A stretch of DNA of 16,828 bases. Origin: Marinagarivorans sp. UBA5868 (lineage in GTDB: Bacteria; Pseudomonadota; Gammaproteobacteria; Pseudomonadales; Cellvibrionaceae). A model generated the notes under the pieces. The model was not told the DNA's origin, ran no database searches, and saw only the letters and a program-made list of their open reading frames with translations. Shown here piece after piece: positions 1-7,000 of this stretch; within the stretch, counting starts at the first letter, position 1; the number at the start of each line of letters is the position of its first letter. The stretch lies in the NCBI GenBank assembly GCA_002432095.1, contig DJFQ01000092.1, positions 9,136 through 25,963 of the forward strand, in the 5' to 3' direction. The translations under genes were made by a program, and so were the position numbers.

Positions 1-148
1 TCGATGATGAATTGTTGGCGCCGCTCGACGAGCTGCTCGAAGCAGACGATCCGCCACCGCCACAGGCAACCAGCCCAGACACACCAATGGCACCACACAG
101 GAGTTTTAATGACCGGACCAAGCCGGAATCTGCAGGTTTGCTTGACAT
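1..148 (-). CDS. Lipoprotein with poly-serine linker (5' end only, runs off left edge)
   Basis: The first 49 codons of a minus-strand gene are visible, and the reading frame is open to the edge of the window. The ATG at 146-148 is preceded by a purine-rich GGGAAGGG ribosome-binding site 4 nt away. The predicted N-terminus has a short polar stretch (residues 1-15), a hydrophobic segment (16-28) and the lipobox Leu-Val-Ala-Cys at residues 26-29, so Cys29 would be lipidated. A flexible linker of four glycines and about ten serines (residues 30-49) follows. Linkers of this kind are common in secreted or surface lipoproteins, often carbohydrate-active enzymes, of Cellvibrionales such as Saccharophagus and Teredinibacter; that parallel is from general knowledge. 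The catalytic or binding domain lies outside the window, so no function can be assigned. The opposite-strand reading frame covering the same bases is a shadow. Confidence 0.8.
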   Translation of the reverse strand, partial: MSSKPADSGLVRSLKLLCGAIGVSGLVACGGGGSSASSSSSSGANNSSS

Positions 149-318
149 GACACCCTTCCCTATTCAGGTTACTGGGGTGAACAATGCCAACTCCACACGG
201 AATTAATCGTCAGCGGGCACCTATATCCGGGCCAGTTGAGATCTATCGACTGCACGCGCGATATTTACCACTTTGTTAACCCGCTAATCACGCGACGATT
301 TGCTGTGAGGAGGCGACA

Positions 319-411
319 ATGGCCACTCATATTTTTCAGTTACAGCAAATGATTGTTAAATATTGTTGTTACAGCTTTTTTATAACGACCGGCAGCACAC
401 AATTTTTATAA
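319..411 (+). CDS. Possible 30-residue small protein
   Basis: A short plus-strand frame opens with ATG at 319-321 and closes with TAA at 409-411. GAGGAGG at 307-313 ends 5 nt before the ATG, a near-ideal ribosome-binding site, and this is the only reason to list it. The predicted peptide is partly hydrophobic in its second half (residues 12-23, including two adjacent cysteines) and matches no family I recognise. It overlaps the repeats described for this intergenic region. It may equally be chance. Confidence 0.15.
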   Translation: MATHIFQLQQMIVKYCCYSFFITTGSTQFL

Positions 412-418
412 CAACCGG
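377..418. repeat. 16-bp near-perfect direct repeat
   Basis: TTTTTATAACGACCGG at 377-392 recurs as TTTTTATAACAACCGG at 403-418, with one mismatch. The copies start 26 bp apart, about two and a half helical turns. The position, 230-270 bp upstream of the left lipoprotein start, would suit a regulator-binding site. No protein can be named for it. Confidence 0.5.
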
Positions 419-450
419 AAACCAGGCGTTTTACCTGAAACAAATCAAAC

Positions 451-466
451 TGGCGTTCAAACGCCA
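451..466 (-). terminator. Small hairpin, possible weak terminator of the DUF1566 pair
   Basis: TGGCGTTCAAACGCCA forms a 6-bp stem with a TCAA loop. The stem can extend with A:T pairs across one mismatch. Read on the minus strand it lies about 110 nt after the stop of the DUF1566 gene and is followed by GTTTGATTTGTTT, which is T-rich but interrupted. A smaller CAGG/CCTG hairpin follows at about 422-437. The interrupted U-tract and the distance from the stop make this a weak intrinsic-terminator candidate. Confidence 0.25.
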
Positions 467-574
467 ATTTAGCTCGAAGCGACAAGTTGAGGTGTGATCA
501 TGTTCGCAACTTCCGTGTCGGAGCGGATTTGACCATAAGAGCAGAACACCTCCCTGAAATAAGGAAATAAAAAC

Positions 575-1099
575 TCAGTCGATTGAACGAACCAAGACGA
601 TAGGGAATCGTTTAAAACGCTCAAGGTTGCTGGAGGTCAGATCGCGGAAGTCAAAAAACCAAGAGTAATGCGGGTATAGATCATACGGGGAGGACGACCA
701 AACCTGTGCAGCGGGCGCATTTGGAAACAAATTCAGATTAATGGCTGGATTCGCACATTGCACCTCGGCAATCGTGGCGAGTTCTTTGATAGAGGGCAAG
801 CGCCAGTTACGGTATCCGGCAAAACCGCTCTCGCGATTCAACTTCTCTGCATATAGCAACGCACCCGGCCAGGACATTGGCTTAAGTTCACCATTCTGAC
901 AGCCTACACCCGAGTGACCAACAAAACATCGCTGCCACATAAGACCAGTGGTACGGTCGGACACCACCAAGTCCTCAACCAGAAAATTCTCTGTCGGCGT
1001 ACTCGCGCGGATGGTATCTGAGCGGCAGATTTGCTCCGCCTCGGCCACACAAGTCCAGGACAACAAAATAAAAAGCACCGCAGCTAAACGTCTCAACAT
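575..1099 (-). CDS. DUF1566 (Lcl C-terminal) domain exported protein
   Basis: This 174-residue protein has a cleavable signal peptide (Arg-Arg at residues 3-4, hydrophobic 5-18, probable cleavage after Ala21). The rest is nearly all one DUF1566/Lcl C-terminal domain (about 48-171). Visible family hallmarks are Thr-Gly-Leu-Met-Trp (51-55), Asn-Trp-Arg-Leu-Pro (98-102) followed by Ile-Lys-Glu-Leu, Pro-Ala-Ile-Asn (118-121), Phe-Pro-Asn (125-127), Trp-Ser-Ser-Ser (134-137) and a final Val-Leu-Val-Arg (168-171). The domain was named from the Legionella collagen-like adhesin Lcl, where it contributes to glycosaminoglycan binding. In most other proteins its ligand is unknown. The start is supported by GAGGA 6 nt upstream, which overlaps the TGA of the preceding gene and implies translational coupling. 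Four cysteines remain after signal cleavage (25, 58, 67, 115) and could pair in the periplasm or outside. A surface or periplasmic accessory role is inferred from context only. Confidence 0.9.
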   Translation of the reverse strand: MLRRLAAVLFILLSWTCVAEAEQICRSDTIRASTPTENFLVEDLVVSDRTTGLMWQRCFVGHSGVGCQNGELKPMSWPGALLYAEKLNRESGFAGYRNWRLPSIKELATIAEVQCANPAINLNLFPNAPAAQVWSSSPYDLYPHYSWFFDFRDLTSSNLERFKRFPIVLVRSID

Positions 1100-1108
1100 A
1101 GATCTTCC

Positions 1109-2002
1109 TCAACGCAGAGAATGGCGACGCACAAGCATCACATGGTTGCGGTCAATGCGCATACCAACGCCGGTCATGCCAAAGCGGAAATTCAACAGGC
1201 GCGCATGCTCCGGAAATTCCGCTGCGGGATCCGCAGTCCAATAGGCCCAGGCCACAGCATTGGGAAAATAACTCGTATCAATGGCTGGCTGATTGCGACC
1301 AAAATTAACGATGCTGGTTATCTCCCGCAGTGTGGGTACCCGCCAATCCGAAAACGAGCACAACGATTCTTGGTTAACCCGCTCAGCAAACGCTTGAATG
1401 TTACAGAAACTTGCCGGGTTACCCGCTTGATATCCGAAACAGGTAGCGCCATCGCGGTTCCAGTCGCCAATATTGCCGCCATTCGCCGTGCTTTCGGTGT
1501 TGTACCAGCTGAATACATCGTCGGCGTCGTGCAAATCGCCACTGGCCTTCTCACCATCACCCGTAGACTTGATCTCCCACATCAAACTGGTAACCGTATC
1601 CAGAACACAGTGCCACTGTGGAGCATCCGCCGGCAACTCAGCACCATCGGCCGCAATTTTGCGAAAAGAAAAACCTGCATGACCATCAGTCGGATCTGTG
1701 GCCGTGGCATCGCGCCCAGATTCGCAATCCTGGCCAGAAAAACTCAAAGCTTCGAACCTTTCCCCCATCAACCATTCATCATCCGTGGCGATAACGCCGG
1801 GTTCACAGGTTTCATTAATCGTGCGTGGGTGATTACCTGAGAAGACGATGCCGGTGTCATTCTGGCGGGCAGCGGCAGCAGCAAAAGCCGGATCTACCCG
1901 AGGGTTACCCTCCACGCTCGTCTCTTTTGCTTCTTCCGCCTGTTCGCCGGAGCATCCAAAAATAAATATCAGGGGTATAGCTAAAAAAAAGTTTTTCAAC
2001 AT
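1109..2002 (-). CDS. DUF1566 (Lcl C-terminal) domain lipoprotein
   Basis: A 297-residue lipoprotein. The lipobox Ile-Phe-Gly-Cys sits at residues 14-17, and a low-complexity acidic and alanine-rich spacer (18-47) follows. I chose the ATG at 2000-2002 over the in-frame ATG at 2035. Only the former puts the hydrophobic signal right at the N-terminus and has an AGGTG ribosome-binding site, and the upstream ATG overlaps a candidate -10 element. A cysteine-containing region (about 48-130) with Gly-Arg-Asp (96-98) and Asp-Gly-His-Ala-Gly-Phe-Ser (106-112) is typical of long DUF1566 lipoproteins. The DUF1566 core covers about 131-293: Leu-Met-Trp (140-142), Asp-Trp-Arg-Val-Pro (219-223), Pro-Ala-Ile-Asp (239-242), Phe-Pro-Asn (246-248), Tyr-Trp-Thr (254-256), and Met-Leu-Val-Arg (289-292). 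Six cysteines besides Cys17 may form disulfides. Codons 5-7 contain a T8 run. It is paired with the downstream gene, 9 nt away, as a coupled two-gene unit. Confidence 0.9.
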   Translation of the reverse strand: MLKNFFLAIPLIFIFGCSGEQAEEAKETSVEGNPRVDPAFAAAAARQNDTGIVFSGNHPRTINETCEPGVIATDDEWLMGERFEALSFSGQDCESGRDATATDPTDGHAGFSFRKIAADGAELPADAPQWHCVLDTVTSLMWEIKSTGDGEKASGDLHDADDVFSWYNTESTANGGNIGDWNRDGATCFGYQAGNPASFCNIQAFAERVNQESLCSFSDWRVPTLREITSIVNFGRNQPAIDTSYFPNAVAWAYWTADPAAEFPEHARLLNFRFGMTGVGMRIDRNHVMLVRRHSLR

Positions 2003-2034
2003 AGCGAAATCACCTGTTGACCGCCGTTCGCTCA

Positions 2035-2063
2035 TTTATTGTTGCACACCGCACTTTCACCAA
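2035..2063 (-). promoter_or_regulatory. Candidate sigma70-type promoter for the DUF1566 pair
   Basis: Read on the minus strand, TTGGTG (2058-2063) and AATAAA (2035-2040) are 17 bp apart. They would start transcription about 25 nt upstream of the ATG at 2002. Each hexamer matches consensus only partly. A GGTGTGC direct repeat (2044-2050 and 2066-2072, minus-strand reading) overlaps and abuts the -35 and could be an operator. If real, the DUF1566 pair can be transcribed independently of tpsA-tpsB. Confidence 0.3.
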
Positions 2064-2118
2064 AGGCACACCTTAGCGTACTGCTAGCGACTGGAAAAAC
2101 GATATCTTTCAATGTGTC

Positions 2119-3984
2119 TCAAAATGAGTATTGCATATCGAAATACCATTTTGATTCATCCATTTCCTCCAGCTCTGGATTGTCCGGGATCTCCGTTTCC
2201 AGGGGATAGCCGACGGAAAAATTCGCGCGGAAATTACGGAAGAAGATCTTGCAGCCCAAACCGGCGCTCACCAAACCGGCATGATTCCGCTCGGTCTCGT
2301 CGCTGTAAGGATCGGTGAGATAGCCTATGCCATAGGCTGCGTCGGCCATCAGATAGGGCTGCATATAATCGCGAATATTCCACAGCGACGGGCCTTCGAA
2401 TACGAGGTCCGCGCCTAAATGCAGGCCATCATCGGCAAAAAATGTATTGGTACGATATCCCCTGGAGCGGGTTGGACCAGCGAGGGAAAACTGATTGACC
2501 GATGCGGTCTGCCTTCCCGCGTAATGCGCGTTGGCCCGCATCACCAACCGCGCAGGCTGCATTAGAGGCATTTTGACAAATCTCAGGGTTGTGTAATCCA
2601 GATCGATCAGCCAGCCGTCTTCGAGATAATCATTGAACAGAGATTCCGCCATGCTGGTGTGAATTAACCTAATTCCACCCATATGTACAGTGCGCTTAGC
2701 GCTGCGCAAAATATCGAACTGATAAGCCAGCTCTATGTTTTCAATTTCATCCTCATCAAAGGTGCTGGAAATACCGCCGCTGCGATATTCCTGAGTTGTG
2801 TGCACACGAGAAGCGGTAACACTGACGGAAGTGGATTTGACCCGGCTCCGGTGAATTTGAAAGTGTGTACCCAGATCATAGGTCGTGGATTTTCCGCCAA
2901 TATCCAGATTGCTGCCAAGCCCAGAAACAAAAGCGTTTTGAGAAACACCTACGTCGAATTTCCAGCGGTAGTGCCAGAGCGGTCCGCTGTATCTCGCCAT
3001 GCCATAGGTGGCGTTTTCCGGCTCGAAGGCACCCAGTACGGCTAGGTGAAGACGATCTCCATATTTCAACGGATTGTTAAGTAAAAAGTCCGTATAAACT
3101 CGATATTCGCCGGTGACATCAGAACCGTGATTGTCGGTGCGCACGTTGACGCGGTACAGCTCTTCTTTCACCGTGGAAATATTGAGGCGCGTGTCACCCA
3201 CTTGATCGCCGGGTGAAAAAAAACCTTGTACGTTCAGCCCCGGCAAATCGTTTACATAAAACAGTTTTTCTTCAATCGCAGTACTGTTGACCGGCTCGTC
3301 GATGGCATCACGGAAGATTTTTCCCACTGTCTTCGGCGAATAACGCTTAGCTCCAGACAATTGCACATCACCTAAATTTCCCAGCAACAACGTGATGGTT
3401 ACAATACCATCGCGCACCTTCTGTTCCGGGATAAACGCCTTTGCCAAAACAAATCCACGCTGGCGATAATAATCGGTAATTTGGTCGGCGACTTGCTCCA
3501 GCATTCCCAGAGTCACGCCGCGACTACGACGTTGCTCTCGGATCAAAAATACCAATCGCTGGAGATCCACCGTTTCCACATGTTGCCCGCGGGTTTCCTT
3601 TTCAATCTCCACAATTAAATCTTGCAGCTCACTTAATTCTTCCATCGTATAGCCCGAATACATCAGCTCGCCTTCTTTCATCATGTCGTAGCGAACATTT
3701 TCAACGAGCTTAATTACCGATTCACGAGTGATGCCCAATTCTGGAAACTCCACCACACCTTGTACACGAAAGGCGGTGACGTTAAGGCGCGGTCCAGCCT
3801 CCGGGTGTGGGTTGCGCTCACGTACAGGTGGGATATCGAGATCTTTTAGCAGGATATCGTTTTCCGCCTCTGGCACTTCTTCGATTGTCGGCATTTCCAG
3901 AAAACCGGCGCGGCTTTCCGCCGCGATTCCTAATAAAAACGCTATGGCGAAGGCAGAGATTTTTGTAAATCTTTGGAATTTCAT
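2119..3984 (-). CDS. TpsB outer-membrane transporter, ShlB/FhaC/HecB family
   Basis: A 621-residue two-partner-secretion pore that would recognise the TPS domain of the adjacent TpsA in the periplasm and translocate it across the outer membrane. A signal peptide (1-26, cleavage after Ser-Arg-Ala) is followed by a proline-rich linker (to about 65), POTRA1 (about 68-205), POTRA2 (about 206-275) and a beta-barrel (about 276-621). Gly-Phe-Val-Leu-Ala-Lys-Ala-Phe-Ile-Pro-Glu-Gln (177-188) and Asp-Gly-Ile-Val (192-195) match the conserved end of POTRA1. Arg-Gly-Tyr at 508-510 corresponds to the invariant loop-6 motif, and the C-terminal Phe fits the BAM recognition signal. POTRA1 carries an extra charged helical stretch (about 98-155) absent from FhaC. 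A T8 run lies at residues 255-257. The gene starts 44 bp after the tpsA stop, in the classical tpsA-tpsB order, but with no strong ribosome-binding site, so coupling to tpsA is likely. Confidence 0.95.
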   Translation of the reverse strand: MKFQRFTKISAFAIAFLLGIAAESRAGFLEMPTIEEVPEAENDILLKDLDIPPVRERNPHPEAGPRLNVTAFRVQGVVEFPELGITRESVIKLVENVRYDMMKEGELMYSGYTMEELSELQDLIVEIEKETRGQHVETVDLQRLVFLIREQRRSRGVTLGMLEQVADQITDYYRQRGFVLAKAFIPEQKVRDGIVTITLLLGNLGDVQLSGAKRYSPKTVGKIFRDAIDEPVNSTAIEEKLFYVNDLPGLNVQGFFSPGDQVGDTRLNISTVKEELYRVNVRTDNHGSDVTGEYRVYTDFLLNNPLKYGDRLHLAVLGAFEPENATYGMARYSGPLWHYRWKFDVGVSQNAFVSGLGSNLDIGGKSTTYDLGTHFQIHRSRVKSTSVSVTASRVHTTQEYRSGGISSTFDEDEIENIELAYQFDILRSAKRTVHMGGIRLIHTSMAESLFNDYLEDGWLIDLDYTTLRFVKMPLMQPARLVMRANAHYAGRQTASVNQFSLAGPTRSRGYRTNTFFADDGLHLGADLVFEGPSLWNIRDYMQPYLMADAAYGIGYLTDPYSDETERNHAGLVSAGLGCKIFFRNFRANFSVGYPLETEIPDNPELEEMDESKWYFDMQYSF

Positions 3985-4028
3985 CGGTCGAATTCTTGAG
4001 GGTAAATCCGGCCGAAGCCGGGAAAAGG

Positions 4029-7000
4029 TTATTCTTCTTCGTCTTCGTATAATTGATCGGAGGGCAATCGAATGGACACGTCCTGGTAAACATAGTTTTT
4101 GACCGGTGTAAAAATAGCCGGATCAATTTCTGCAAGGCTTTCCACTTCAATTAACTGGTCGCCTGCGCCTACCACGTCGCCGTAATATTTAGTGTCGTCA
4201 TTCACTTCAGCCGGTTCAATATTAAAGCCCCAGAAGGGCCGATTGCGCGACCTGCCGCTGGTAATGGTTATTTCTTTAGGGGCATAAATCACCGGCGATG
4301 GCGGGAGAAAAACGCCGTGTGGATTGCGAATCGTCACGGATAGGGCCGCTATATGAGGTTGGGTAAGCACTACAGACCCATCGGTTCGGATGTTGCCGAT
4401 CGTAATGTCCAGCAAAAAGGTACCGCCATAACTGGGGATTTGACCCTTAACAATTGGTGGGTATTGTGGTTCTTCGGTACCGTGAAATGCGTTAACGCTT
4501 TCCTTGATAAAGGTCACGTCCGTGCTGTTGGTGAGACGGATGTCACCATTGTTATGAATGCGCTCAATCGTCAGCGGACCCGAGTTAGTAAAGGCAACAG
4601 CATTACGTTGATTCACTAAATCCACAGCGCTGACTTCGGTCTCTAACGAATCGGTTGAGCCGATACCATCCACAGCCCTACCAAAAAACCGCTGTGCACG
4701 AATATTGGTTTGCGCACCGTTCCAATCCACCACTGCTCCGCCGCTGTCAAGATTAACTTCACCCTGCGCGGCGGATATCAATCCCAACCCCTGCGCACCT
4801 TTAGTGATAACGGAGATACCGCCCGTTTCACTCATAACATTACTCAAGACCATGGAGTTGGTATCCACCAATTGGATACCACCTAATGCATCAGCGGAAA
4901 CATCATTTAAATCATTACCCTCAGCAAGAAGACTAATATCCCCCCCACTCGTCAAGCGAGTTATTTCATCGACGGAAATTATGGCATCAGAGTAAATATC
5001 GCCCGCCGATACCAACGTGAAATTTTCAGCATCGACAGCACCGAGTTGGGTATCGCCGGAATTGTGTAATGTTGCTCTATTAAATGCTGCGACAGTCACC
5101 AAACCCGTTAACAAGTTCTCTGAATTCTCCAGCTGAATATCGCCACGCTCAGCAACCAACGTGAGATCCGCAGTTGTGCTAAGGGAATTTGCCTGCTTCA
5201 AGTCACCGTTGAGAAGTCTCAGACTTACCGCCTGTTCACCGCTAAGTCCCTGAAGATCCAGATCATCTGTCTCTCGCAAATGAACCTCCGCGAGATTGTC
5301 TAACAAGCTCAATGTATCGACTGCGGTATTGATGGGCCGGTCTGAAGAGCCAGCGCTGTGAAGTCCTGCCAAAACGAGATGACGGGCGGAGATGGGTGCG
5401 CCGTTGTCTATAGCCAGTGTTCCGCCGTTTAACCGAAGCTCATCGGTCACCGTGACTGGACCTGTAATGGCGACGGTATCATCACTCTCGCTGAGCACCG
5501 TGATGGATTGCAGCGTGTCGCGATAAAACACCGGCAGCAAACTACCCCACTGCCAGGAATCGGTCCCGAGCCGATAGGTATCGGCCTCCACGCTTCCGTT
5601 CAGCGTGATGCGCTCTAATGCAGAGCGCATCAATACAGACTCCATGCCGCTGTAGCCAATGCTGAAACTGGGAGCGTCAGCAGCCGGAGCAATGAACGAG
5701 AAAACTGGCGCGCCGTCGGCATTGGGGCCATAGGTTCCTGACCAGCCTTCACCGCCGATAAACTCCAGTGAATCCGTTCCGCCGCCACCGTTGAGCCAAG
5801 TGGCCGAGCGTACGCCAACCCCGGGCTCGATAATGAATTGGTCGGCTCCATCTCCGCCATGTACCCCTGCCGTAATGCGCGCGCCATTGGAAAAGCGAAA
5901 CGTATCAATCTGATTGCCACCCAGTACGTTGTTAATGCCACTAAAACTCAACCGCTGATCGGCATCATACGTAAGCACACCTTGATTCTCGCCGCCGGAG
6001 AACTCCCACAGAGATAGGTCGTTCGGCCCTTGCAATCCCGTCGATCCATTGCCGATAAGCTCTTCAACGTTTGACAAAGTCTGGGTGGTCAAATCGATGG
6101 TCAATGCAGTGGTGATGCTGCCGTAGTCGACCGTATCGCGATCCTCGTGAGCGCCGCCATCAATTTTCCCGCTTAGGGTTCCGTCGGGAGAAAACTTGAA
6201 AAGATCGTCCGCGGAGCCGCCAGTGAGATTGCCAAAACCAGTGAAAGCCAAACCGTTTGATGTATTCCCCGCATTGGCGGAGGTAATGGTCCATGTGCTC
6301 GCCTGATCCAAGCCCCACAGGAGGTTTTCTGCGGACATGGCTGTGTTGGCGTCAATCTGCTGAATATTGTCTATCCGCAGATCCACCTCTTCGCGGTCCC
6401 CTTGCGACACGCTTACAGCCTCCGAAAGGTTGGTCAGGTCCACGGAATTAGCACCCGCCCCGCCGTCCAATAAGCCACTGAGTCGACCATTCGTGCCAAA
6501 AATAAATTGATCGTTCCCCGCGCCACCCTGTAATTGGCCAAAGCCTTTAAAGGAAGTGCTTCCGACAGCGCCTTCATCCGCGCCGGTAAGCGCCCAAATT
6601 GCCGCATCCGCGCTTTCCAGGCGGAAGTAATTATTCTGTGGATTGCTGTTGTTCGCGGTCACCGTTTCCATATCGGGCTGCAGTCGCCACCAGACTTCGC
6701 CCGCGGCCGAGGTGGGGGCGGCAAGCCACACAGACACAGTTTGCGAGTTAGTGAATTCGATAGAATCTTCCCCATCGCCGCCACTGAGCCAGCCGCTCAA
6801 ACGCCCCGCCGGACCGACGTCAAAGCTGTCGTTGGCTCCGCCGCCGTGCAAGTGGCCAAAGTTATTAAACCGCACGGTATTGCCGTCGTAACGGATCTGG
6901 CCGAAGTCGCCGCCGTTGATCTCCCACTGGTTATTGCTTTCCGTGCCGACCAAGGTTGTCGCAGTGCCGGCACCGGTAAGACTTTGTATACCCTGGATAT

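Larger units (their letters stand above)
149..574. other. Intergenic region upstream of the poly-serine lipoprotein gene
   Basis: This 426-bp stretch separates the end of the DUF1566 gene from the start of the left-edge lipoprotein gene, both on the minus strand. It is more AT-rich than its surroundings between about 330 and 450. It holds a 16-bp direct repeat (377-392 and 403-418), a second pair of GTTACAGC repeats (339-346 and 368-375), a 9-bp inverted repeat (298-306 with 342-350) and a small hairpin (451-466). One plus-strand 30-codon frame with a strong ribosome-binding site (319-411) is also present. The promoter of the left lipoprotein gene should lie here, but no convincing -35/-10 pair was found; TGTTATAAA, read on the minus strand at 405-413, resembles an extended -10. 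Confidence 0.5.

Noticed and set aside
12..206. 64-codon plus-strand frame at the left edge
   Set aside because: It is the reverse of the lipobox and poly-serine codons of the left lipoprotein gene and has no ribosome-binding site.
1121..1840. 239-codon plus-strand frame
   Set aside because: It is antisense to the DUF1566 lipoprotein gene, which shows clear family motifs and a lipobox.
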